In this document: one piece after another, positions 55,488 through 64,000 of the stretch
Layout: the number at the start of each line of letters is the position of its first letter
Position numbering within the stretch: position 1 is the stretch's first letter
NCBI GenBank assembly: GCA_033675265.1
Contig: JAUJYZ010001540.1
Span: 947,001-1,011,000, forward strand
Source: Actinostola sp. cb2023
Lineage: Eukaryota > Cnidaria > Anthozoa > Actiniaria > Actinostolidae
Reading direction: 5' to 3'
Length of the DNA: 64,000 nt
The notes under the pieces: model-generated
Told to the model about the DNA's origin: nothing
The model's input: the letters and a program-made list of their open reading frames with translations, nothing else
The model's database searches: none
Position numbers and translations under genes: made by a program

Positions 55488-57775
55488 ATACCGTAAATGC
55501 TCGATTTAGCACCCTGGGCGCTTATAAAATGATTAGACCTCTAGGGCGAGGCGCTTATTCGAGGGGGGCGCTTATTGGAAGCAGGGTGCTTATTTCTTTT
55601 CTCAGATGTTGAACTCAATGTTTTCCAAACTTTATTACCGGTATACGGTCCTGTAACATACACATACAGTGAATAAAAATAGTAAACATGTACCGTGCCG
55701 TACTTGGTAAACTGTATACTGGTATACTGTACATGTATACGGTCCTGTAACATACACATACAGTGAATAAAAACATGTACCGTGCCGTACTTGGTAAACT
55801 GTATACTGGTATACTGTACATGTATACGGTCCTGTAACATACACATACAGTGAATAAAAATAGTAAACATGTACCGTGCCGTACTTGGTAAACTGTATAC
55901 TGGTATACTGTACATGTATACGGTCCTGTAACATACACATACAGTGAATAAAAATAGTAAACATGTACCGTGCCGTACTTGGTAAACTGTATACTGGTAT
56001 ACTGTACATGTATACGGTCCTGTAACATACACATACAGTGAATAAAAATAGTAAACATGTACCGTGCCGTACTTGGTAAACTGTATACTGGTATACTGTA
56101 CATGTATACGGTCCTGTAACATACACATACAGTGAATAAAAATAGTAAACATGTACCGTGCCGTACTTGGTAAACTGTATACTGGTATACTGGTATACTG
56201 TACATGTATACGGTCCTGTAACATACACATACAGTGAATAAAAATAGTAAACATGTACCGTGCCGTACTTGGTAAACTGTATACTGGTATACTGTACATG
56301 TATACGGTCCTGTAACATACACATACAGTGAATAAAAATAGTAAACATGTACCGTGCCGTACTTGGTAAACTGTATACTGGTATACTGTACATGTATACG
56401 GTCCTGTAACATACACATACAGTGAATAAAAATAGTAAACATGTACCGTGCCGTACTTGGTAAACTGTATACTGGTATACTGTACATGTATACGGTCCTG
56501 TAACATACACATACAGTGAATAAAAATAGTAAACATGTACCGTGCCGTACTTGGTAAACTGTATACTGGTATACTGTACATGTATACGGTCCTGTAACAT
56601 ACACATACAGTGAATAAAAATAGTAAACATGTACCGTGCCGTACTTGGTAAACTGTATACTGGTATACTGTACATGTATACGGTCCTGTAACATACACAT
56701 ACAGTGAATAAAAATAGTAAACATGTACCGTGCCGTACTTGGTAAACTGTATACTGGTATACTGTACATGTATACGGTCCTGTAACATACACATACAGTG
56801 AATAAAAATAGTAAACATGTACCGTGCCGTACTTGGTAAACTGTATACTGGTATACTGTACATGTATACGGTCCTGTAACATACACATACAGTGAATAAA
56901 AATAGTAAACATGTACCGTGCCGTACTTGGTAAACTGTATACTGGTATACTGTACATGTATACGGTCCTGTAACATACACATACAGTGAATAAAAATAGT
57001 AAACATGTACCGTGCCGTACTTGGTAAACTGTATACTGGTATACTGTACATGTATACGGTCCTGTAACACACATACAGTGAATAAAAATAGTAAACATGT
57101 ACCGTGCCGTACTTGGTAAACTGTATACTGGTATACTGTACATGTATACGGTCCTGTAACATACACATACAGTGAATAAAAATAGTAAACATGTACCGTG
57201 CCGTACTTGGTAAACTGTATACTGGTATACTGTACATGTATACGGTCCTGTAACATACACATACAGTGAATAAAAATAGTAAACATGTACCGTGCCGTAC
57301 TTGGTAAACTGTATACTGGTATACTGTACATGTATACGGTCCTGTAACATACACATACAGTGAATAAAAATAGTAAACATGTACCGTGCCGTACTTGGTA
57401 AACTGTATACTGGTATACTGTACATGTATACGGTCCTGTAACATACACATACAGTGAATAAAAATAGTAAACATGTACCGTGCCGTACTTGGTAAACTGT
57501 ATACTGGTATACTATACATATACGGTATTGACGGTATACCGTGTTTCTGTTTATTTATCGGTAAAGTTTATTTTATTAAATAATACAAGAGAGTTGTTTC
57601 TGCATTTCTTTTAGGGGGAGGGGGGCGCTTATTGGAAGGAGGGGGGCACTTATTGGAAGGGGGGCGCTTATAATTTTATTAGACCTCTAGGGGGGGGGGC
57701 ACTTATTTGAGGGGGGCGCTTATTTGAGGGGGGCACTTATTAGAAGCAGGGCGCTTAATCAAGCATTTACTGTAT
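55488..57775. mobile_element. element with GCGCTTATT-rich ends between ITPR and TRMT10A
   Basis: The left end ACCGTAAATGCTCGATTTAG and the right end CTTAATCAAGCATTTACTGT are inverted. Both flanks carry many GGGCGCTTATTNGA motifs (55500-55600 and 57610-57760), and TTAGACCTCTAGGG occurs on both sides. The centre is the 94-bp satellite. Non-autonomous, with no protein visible. Confidence 0.65.
55635..57512. repeat. 94-bp satellite, about 20 copies
   Basis: A very homogeneous unit: TATACGGTCCTGTAACATAC, then ACATACAGTGAATAAAAATA, then GTAAACATGTACCGTGCCGT, then ACTTGGTAAACTGTATACTG. Because 94 is not a multiple of 3, all minus-strand frames run through it as long open frames of ~600 codons. These cycle through the same three peptides and are not genes. 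Confidence 0.96.
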
Positions 57776-57856
57776 CTTATATCTACTTCAAAGAAACTTA
57801 TACAGAAATGATTTATAACTATTATTTCTCCCCGACTCATCTGACACAAAGTTAAA

Positions 57857-58930
57857 TTACGTTGAATCATCAATCTGATCTTTTGTAATATCATCATTAT
57901 CATCATCATCATTTCTCCTTGCACCATCTTTAGCTTTGTTTCTACCTCGTTTTCTGACTTTAGGAGTAATCTTTCTTTGTGGCAAAACCTTGAAAAAGGC
58001 TTCACTCCAGTCCTTACTCTCCATATAATGCATTAGAATTTCAAACACTTGATTGACAGTCAATACAGTACGTGTTGTCAGTTTTAAAAACTCATTGATA
58101 GGTAGTTGCGCATGGCCGATACCTTTACATTCAGCCATATCATAACAAAGGCCTTTGTGATGATTATGATCTACGAGCCCACCAATCACATATGTCTTTG
58201 ACATGTCAATCTCTCTGAGAACATTTGGTGAGTCTGAACTTAAATAGACTATCTCATCTTTAGGGAAGACATCAGTTAGATGCTCTGCCTTGATGTGTAC
58301 ATCCCAGTTGACATAGTGACCCTGAAGGTCATCAAGACGCTTCTTACATTTATCTCCAAAGCTTGTGAAGTAGAGTTGCAAAGGGTGATCTGCACGACGG
58401 TTGAGAGAATAGCAGCGTTGCAGCTGTTTTGTTAGCTTATTGATGTCTTTATCAGACATTAGGTTATCAAAGCTCAGATCAATGGTAATCTTGAGTGGAA
58501 GCGCGTCTGGAGAAGCCATAGTTTTATACTTTATAACAGGTTGATCATTTGTGGGATTCGTTACTTTCTCACCTTCCAATTCACGTTGCTCTCTTTTCAA
58601 TCTCTGTTTTTCTTTTCTCATTACTTTTCTCAACTTTTTGATTTCTTCGTATTTTTGTTGTTTCAGTAGCTTTTTCTTCTGTCTTTTAGATAAAGACTGT
58701 TCATTATTGTCCACTGATGGTTCATCATCAGATACCAGCTCCTCGCTCATTCTTTTCTTGTTCAATAACTCGTCGTTCTGTTGAGCTTTTTCTCCACCGA
58801 CATCATCTTCTTTCTTGTTCACTTCGGTCCGTTCATGTACTGCTTCTTCTAATTGCACATTTTCAAGCTCTGGTTTTAAACCAGTCCCCAAATCGGCATT
58901 CTTTGGTAAAGAACTCATTACAAAAGGCAC
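57857..58930 (-). CDS. TRMT10A: tRNA (guanine-9-N1)-methyltransferase, intronless
   Basis: 357 residues (family ~340). It transfers a methyl group from S-adenosylmethionine to N1 of G9 in cytosolic tRNAs. After an acidic N-terminus there is a basic coiled stretch (SKRQKKKLLKQQKYEEIKKL, 81-100), then the SPOUT fold from ~146: ITIDLSFDNLM, QLQRCYSLNRRA, YLSSDSPNVL, YVIGGLVDHNHHKGL (247-261, with the conserved Asp254), HAQLPI and TVNQVFEIL. A Lys/Arg-rich then Asp-rich C-tail ends the protein. Met5 (58918) is an alternative start. TRMT10A is favoured over TRMT10B by the VIGGLVDHNHHKG and LPQRK segments; the mitochondrial TRMT10C is unlikely. Divergent from TXNDC9 by 282 bp. Confidence 0.92.
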   Translation of the reverse strand: MPFVMSSLPKNADLGTGLKPELENVQLEEAVHERTEVNKKEDDVGGEKAQQNDELLNKKRMSEELVSDDEPSVDNNEQSLSKRQKKKLLKQQKYEEIKKLRKVMRKEKQRLKREQRELEGEKVTNPTNDQPVIKYKTMASPDALPLKITIDLSFDNLMSDKDINKLTKQLQRCYSLNRRADHPLQLYFTSFGDKCKKRLDDLQGHYVNWDVHIKAEHLTDVFPKDEIVYLSSDSPNVLREIDMSKTYVIGGLVDHNHHKGLCYDMAECKGIGHAQLPINEFLKLTTRTVLTVNQVFEILMHYMESKDWSEAFFKVLPQRKITPKVRKRGRNKAKDGARRNDDDDNDDITKDQIDDST

Positions 58931-59212
58931 GAAAAGTGAAGAAGTTTTAGCTAAAAATTGAAGTTGATTTCATTCAAGTTCCACCATATTGGATTTTACC
59001 CAAGAACCATTGCTAACCTAGTAAATACCCATAAGTCTTTGCAATCTTACTATTCCCCCAAGCTCCACTCGTCATGAATATTCATTGCAAGGGTCGCCTG
59101 GTAACGAGTGCCTTTCAAACTCACCCGCCATTACAAAGGCACGTCAAATAATTCATATTTCAAAGCCTTTTAAAAGCATTTTTGCTTCATACAAAGTGTA
59201 AGTAGCTTCGTC
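58931..59212. promoter_or_regulatory. bidirectional promoter of TRMT10A and TXNDC9
   Basis: Only 282 bp separate the two divergent start codons. A CCAAT-type box or TATA box is not obvious. TTGCTAACC and GGTAACGAG lie near the middle. Confidence 0.55.
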
Positions 59213-59875
59213 ATGGAGCAGGCTATACAAGACACGGTGATTCATGCCGCTAAAATGGTCGAAGAACACGTTGACTCTGAAATAGACCGCTTGGAGAGGA
59301 TGACGTCAGATGAGATGGAGGATCTTCGAGAGAAACGACTCGAACAGCTTAAAAAACAAGCTGAAATGAAAAACGAGTTTCTCCAAAAAGGTCATGGTAC
59401 TTACTCTGAGATAGCTAGTGAGCCCGATTTCTTCCCAGAGACGAAGGACAGCCCTAGAGTGGTGTGCCATTTCTATCGGGATACCACATTTCGTTGTAAA
59501 ATTGTGGACAAACACCTCGCCCTTCTTGCGCCTAAGCACGTGGAAACAAAGTTCGTCAAAATCGACGTAGGAAAATGCAAGTTTCTCTGTGACAGATTGA
59601 GCATCAAAGTTTTACCGACGATAGTATTGGTTAAGGATGGCAAATTCGTTGATCGTATCATTGGCTTTGATGAACTTGGCGGCCATGATGAATTCTCTAC
59701 TGCAATGATGGAATGGCGTATAGCGAGGGCAGAAGTTATCAACTACAGTGGAGATTTGAGTCAACCACCTGACAAGCAAAAATCTACTGGCCCTAAATTT
59801 ATTAAGAAGTCTATCAGGGGTCAACATGATAATGATGACGACGATGATGATGATGATGATGATGATGATAACTAG
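59213..59875 (+). CDS. TXNDC9: thioredoxin domain-containing protein 9, intronless
   Basis: 220 residues (human 226). A phosducin-like protein of the PhLP3 class that binds the chaperonin CCT and modulates actin/tubulin folding. Features: an N-terminal coiled coil with VEEHVDSEIDRLERM and EMEDLREKRLEQLKKQ, then KGHGTYSEI, the thioredoxin fold (81-185) with VVCHFYRDTTFRCKIVDKHL, ETKFVKIDV, LCDRLSIKVLPTIVLVKDGK and GFDELGG. As in the family, the CxxC redox pair is absent (TFRCK). INYSGDLSQPP and KKSIRG precede a C-terminal run of Asp encoded by (GAT)n; human has a shorter DSDSDDD tail. Confidence 0.95.
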   Translation: MEQAIQDTVIHAAKMVEEHVDSEIDRLERMTSDEMEDLREKRLEQLKKQAEMKNEFLQKGHGTYSEIASEPDFFPETKDSPRVVCHFYRDTTFRCKIVDKHLALLAPKHVETKFVKIDVGKCKFLCDRLSIKVLPTIVLVKDGKFVDRIIGFDELGGHDEFSTAMMEWRIARAEVINYSGDLSQPPDKQKSTGPKFIKKSIRGQHDNDDDDDDDDDDDDN

Positions 59876-60386
59876 TCTGATGATTATGTTACTAAGGATC
59901 TGTTACTAAGTGCACCAATAGCCAAACATGTGGAGATTAAGTTAGTTATTAATTATGTTAATCAAATTGTGTACAACTAAGTACAAGTTAGAACTCTTAG
60001 TCTATCTGGTTACCAGAGCTTTTATAGACTTCTTTAACAGACAGGTTTTGTTTTCATCTTGTACGTAACAGCAGCAGTAACTCACTCGGCATAATTTAAA
60101 TGCAGAACACTTTAAAAGACTTTGATGAGATACAAATACTACTTGACTTTCTGCAAGACATACTTTACATTTTGATTACATATTTTATATCTTGAAAATG
60201 GTTACTACTGTAGCTAGAGTTCTGTTCAAATTTAGATGTTAGTATAATATGTAATCATATTGTCTCAAAGTGAAACAGACCTAAAACGACAAACAATAAC
60301 TTGCAATCACCTGATAATAATGGAGATCACAGTCTTGAAAACCTTTGATCGTAAATAATATCCTTATAAGAAAAGCAGGAAGAAGT
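59876..60386. other. 3' intergenic region of TXNDC9 and the amylase gene
   Basis: The two genes converge here. AT-rich sequence with no further gene, repeat or clear canonical polyadenylation hexamer found by eye. Confidence 0.5.
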
Positions 60387-62381
60387 TCAAGGCAACTGAA
60401 AAGACAAAGCTAAAATAGCACACATGCTGTGTACCAAAACCAGTGGAACCATTACCATGCTATCTGCAGCTTTCTGGACACCTGCCAGGACAAGAGGTTC
60501 GCCATCATTTAAAGTGACTGTCAGCTGCCCTTTGTCTGAAACTGTAAACTTTTGTGTTTCATCAAGTAAGTTTTCCAAGACTTCATCTGCCTGGAATGGA
60601 TGAGACTGAATAATCCTGCTGATTGTTTTTGATTCAGTTGTAATCACAACCAGGATCTTCTTCCTTGAGAAGGCATAGACTTGTTCATCAACGTACCTCT
60701 CAATCTGATAGCTATACAGCCAAGTCTCACTTTGGGACTTGCGAACCTTGATGAGATGTTTAATGAACTTGTATAGCGTGTGATTTGTATTCATATGTGG
60801 CCACATGGATTCCCTGCAATTTGGGTCGTTGCCGCCATTAAAGCCCTGCTCTGTACCATAGTAAAGAACTGGAATACATTGAGACATAAAAATATAAACA
60901 AGGTTGTTTCGTAAAGCAGTGTGGCTTGGATTTTGATGAAGAAACCTTTCACTGTCATGGTTGTCTATGAACCCTCCAAGAATAGACCTGGAAAATGATC
61001 ACAAATATATTATTTAGTATATTGGAGTGGTTTCACTTCATTGTCGTGACAAACCACTGATGCATTATTAGCAAACTACTAGGTATATGACTGTAACCTA
61101 GTGGAAGCCAAACAACTATAAAATGTGCAGTTTTCTTAATATTACGTTATCTATTAGATCAGACGTGTTCTTACATGTGTGTAGAAGACAATTACATACT
61201 CCTTTCATTAATGTGTGACAGCTACAAACAGTGTGACAACATTAATGTAATCATGTCAATTTTAATGTTCTTCACATTGCATTGATAAATGAATTTGCCA
61301 GTTAAAATATTGTGAGCCCTGCTATTTAAAACGTGTGAGAAGAAAGGAATAAAATTTACCTGTCTTGAAATGTTGTTGCTGTTTCTACCAAGTTTTTGCT
61401 GAGAGATGTGAAGTTTTGTTTTCTTTCTTGGAAAATGTATCGCATTGTCCAGTACAAAGGGAAATTCAGTACTGAATTTAGTGGCCCTTGAAAACTGGCT
61501 GTAAAATCAATAGATCCACATGATGGGGCTCCATTATTTGCTTCACCAAGCATAAAGACCTGTCCTGCCTTTTGATACTTTAACCAAAAAGGTTTTGGAA
61601 CTTGAATGACTGTGTCAATCCTGCATCCATCAAAATCATACTCGTTTACGATATCATGGATCCATTGAAGGAGAGTTTTCTCAACAAATGGGTGACTTTG
61701 ATTGAGGTCGGCTAAATTTGCAAGCCAATATTTTTGGATTTTCTTCAAATCATGACATTCCTCAGGCCACTTGATGTATGGATGTTGTGGATGAAAGTAT
61801 TCCGATTTATTAAAAGGTACAAAATGATCGAAAAAGTTGTCAAAAAGGGAGGAGTTCCAAGGCGTTGTCCAGTCGGTCTGGGGTGGATACCCCATATGAT
61901 TGGCGACAACGTCAACCATGACCCATATGTCACGCTCGTGACAAGCCTTCACGAGCGATTTTAGATCTTCTTCCGTGCCAAAATGTGGCTCAATTTCAAA
62001 GATATTTTTCGCCCAATATCCATGATAGCCTCCATCGGTGTTGAGGACGATGGGCGAGATCCAAATAGCGTTTGCACCAAGGCCAGCAATGTAGTCTAAA
62101 TGATTCTTTACGCCTTTGAAAGTACCTCCACACCAACCCCTCAAATTTGTACATTGTTTGGTTGGCAATTGGCCCGAAGGAGCAAAGCGATCGGTTAGAA
62201 TCTGATAGATGATCCTCGTCTTCCATTCATCTGCTGTTTTAGCAGAAATCACAGTCCCCATGGACTCGAGTAAGACAATTACTAAAACTACTTTGTAGCG
62301 CATCGTTACTGCCATGCTCAGAAACGATATCAGACCAAACGTAAAGAAGATGGTATGTAGGATATGACAGTGACGTGACAA
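60387..62381 (-). CDS. GH13 alpha-amylase, fungal type, secreted/anchored, two exons
   Basis: Exons 61360-62381 and 60387-60987 (minus; GT-AG, codon split AG/G) give 540 residues. Catalytic parts of alpha-amylase are complete: DVVANH (157-162), DGCRIDTV with nucleophile Asp256, MLGEANNG with acid/base Glu280, and FIDNHD with Asp352. TDRFA, CGGTF, GYHGYW, ANHMGY and GGNDPNCRE are typical of fungal (TAKA-type) amylases rather than the usual animal GH13_24 pancreatic type. Met27 (62303) gives a better signal peptide (MRYKVVLVIVLLESMGTVIS) than Met1. The last ~26 residues are hydrophobic after a small-residue stretch, compatible with a GPI signal or membrane anchor. Function: starch/glycogen hydrolysis outside the cell (inferred). 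Confidence 0.9.
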
Positions 62382-63174
62382 CTGAATGTTCGTGAGGCGG
62401 GTCTACTGGGACCCGATTGTTTGGAATATTTTCCTCCTTTTTCAAACTTTTAACGAATTTTGTGATGACCAAATTATTTGTTCTTTTTACGGAGCACTAC
62501 TGAGTCGAACAATCAGATTCAGTTAGTAAAAGTTTCAGAGAAAAATCGACTTGAAAATGCAAATACCCCCACAACCCTACCCCTACCTAAACAGACAAAT
62601 TAGATTGAACAAATATTTTGAAAAAATATCCGGAGTGAAAATATGATAAATATTTTTTTAAATATCAATATATAAAATATTGATAAAGAAAAAAAATGTT
62701 TTAAATATATTTACGGTACGAGTTTTGTACCCCATGCCAGGGTAATTTTTTTACTCGTGCCCAGGCCTAAATTACGAAATTAAGTTTATGACATGAAACA
62801 ACATGTTGAAATTATCATATGTGCAAAGTTTTATTATTATTATGTGATTTGAGTGAATCCTGTCGGAATTATAAACTTTTGAAATTTTGAAATTTTACAG
62901 TGAATGTATGGTTTGGGTTAGCTTGCGAATACAGCCGCTAGGTTTGGGTATACAACGTAAAAAAATAAAGAGTTTGTATGGGAAAATGTACATCTTTGAT
63001 GCCCTCTAGCATCGTCAATATTAAGCCAAAGTTCACCAAACTTTTCAGATTAGCTAAGTTTGATCTGCTCTCTCAGAAAATGAAGTCCACTTTTGCTAGT
63101 TTCTTATTGAATTAGTTTTACGGACTTGTTCCCAGTCCCCTGCTCTTTTTTGTTTTGTTAGTAGTTGTCGCAAA
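62382..63174. other. intergenic region with divergent promoter(s)
   Basis: Lies between the amylase start and a plus-strand ATG at 63175. It is AT-rich (a TAAATAT-rich stretch near 62640-62710), with no repeat array or RNA gene recognised. Confidence 0.45.
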
Positions 63175-63236
63175 ATGGAAGAAGCTGACAAGAAGTCTGA
63201 CCACAAGAGAGATTACAAATCACAAACCAATCAGGA
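63175..63236 (+). CDS. possible first exon of an unrecognised gene
   Basis: ATG at 63175 opens MEEADKKSDHKRDYKSQTNQ and meets a good donor (GGA/GTATGT at 63237). It is charged with no recognisable domain. No convincing continuation was found inside the window, so both the exon and its boundaries are tentative. Confidence 0.25.
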
Positions 63237-63745
63237 GTATGTACATGTACATCTAAGTATGTTTTCTCGATGTTGGTCGTTTATACAAATTCTGAGCTGG
63301 CCCGGCGGTATTATGTTGTCGAGTGCCGGGCGATTCCAAATTCTGTATGTTCTACCGAGTCACCCAACAAGTAACCAAACACTGATTTGATCTGACTATA
63401 ATCGTTATCTCAGATCTAAACATTGAGAAATGTTTAAGTCGTGAATACAGCTATGATGACTAAGCACAATCTGCAATCGAGTATGACTGTGAACGAGAAT
63501 GATAAACACTAAAGCAACTCTTGCTAGACAGGTTTTACACATCTCGTAATTGGAGGGACGGAATATTCCCGGCCTATCTAATCAACGAGCTATTAAATTC
63601 TGAATGGCTTGAGTTTCCTTGCCAGGATTGACTACTTATAAAGTGGCTCAAAGAAAATTGTCTGTGGTGAGAATGAAAACGTGTGTCTCGGTCAGTTCAG
63701 TTCGTTCCTGATCTCTTCGTTCTTCACAACTCAGTCCCTCACCGA

Positions 63746-63940
63746 ATGGAAGGTGGAGGCCCATATAAAGTATACTTCTTTCATGCTACAATGCATCCCA
63801 GTGCTCAATCGCACCAGGGCACGAGTCAACGCTTATTAAAGCGTCTAGTTTTATCTAAACAGGGTAAGTTTCATGGCGTTGAATCGATATTAAATCAGTC
63901 TCTACCACTCCATCCCCATCGCAAAAGGAAACGAAAGTAA
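63746..63940 (+). CDS. small basic ORF at the window edge, unknown
   Basis: 64 codons from MEGGGPYKVYFFHATMHPSA to the basic tail HPHRKRKRK. A longer in-frame start exists at 63683. Another ATG (63963, MGRYIESTYVERE) opens 22 bases later and runs off the window. Close small frames preceded by TATA-like TTATAAAG (63636) suggest a mobile element or a gene split by introns (AACAGG/GTAAGT at 63862-63863). I do not recognise the protein. Confidence 0.25.
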   Translation: MEGGGPYKVYFFHATMHPSAQSHQGTSQRLLKRLVLSKQGKFHGVESILNQSLPLHPHRKRKRK

Positions 63941-64000
63941 AATAATAGAAATAAATAAAAAATGGGACGCTACATCGAATCGACTTACGTAGAGCGTGAA

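Noticed and set aside
55541..57519. Three overlapping ~600-codon minus-strand frames
   Set aside because: A 94-bp satellite with no stop in any frame. Because 94 is not divisible by 3, each frame cycles through the same three peptides.

Overview
The window looks like nuclear DNA of an animal, probably a marine invertebrate from an early-branching lineage. A sponge or cnidarian would fit, but the sequence alone does not settle this. The evidence is a large, intron-dense gene for an animal IP3 receptor, animal-type GLYCTK, TRMT10A and TXNDC9 genes, an AT-rich background full of short foldback elements, and a Penelope-like retroelement fragment. Nothing bacterial or plasmid-like is visible.

Layout. 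252-458: Harbinger-type MITE. 756-5368 (minus): a three-exon D-glycerate kinase. 5369-5988: shared head-to-head promoter. 5989-53880 (plus): one inositol 1,4,5-trisphosphate receptor gene. I traced 57 coding exons by hand; their phases all agree and give about 2,711 residues, close to vertebrate ITPR1 (about 2,700). 55488-57775: a repeat element with a 94-bp satellite between the convergent ITPR and TRMT10A genes. 57857-58930 (minus): intronless TRMT10A, head-to-head with intronless TXNDC9 at 59213-59875 (plus). 60387-62381 (minus): a two-exon secreted, probably membrane-anchored GH13 alpha-amylase of fungal type. 63175-64000: an unrecognised gene or element running off the edge.

The unusual part is the repeat content of the ITPR introns. 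About a dozen tandem arrays (units 3-96 bp, up to 4.2 kb) lie in this one gene, and most begin within tens of bases downstream of a 5' splice site. Several duplications also cover splice acceptors and leave decoy sites. The clearest case is 42023-44537: about 27 copies of a 93-96 bp unit spanning the end of exon 39, each with its own GTAAGG donor. The first six donors are in phase with the next exon, so alternative use would give receptors with one to six copies of a 31-32 residue kinase-site-like and acidic module. Very long open frames in these arrays are artefacts of repeat composition and are not annotated as genes.

The genes do not form a pathway: Ca2+ release (ITPR), glycerate metabolism, tRNA m1G9 methylation, a thioredoxin-fold co-chaperone and a digestive-type glycosidase are simply neighbours.
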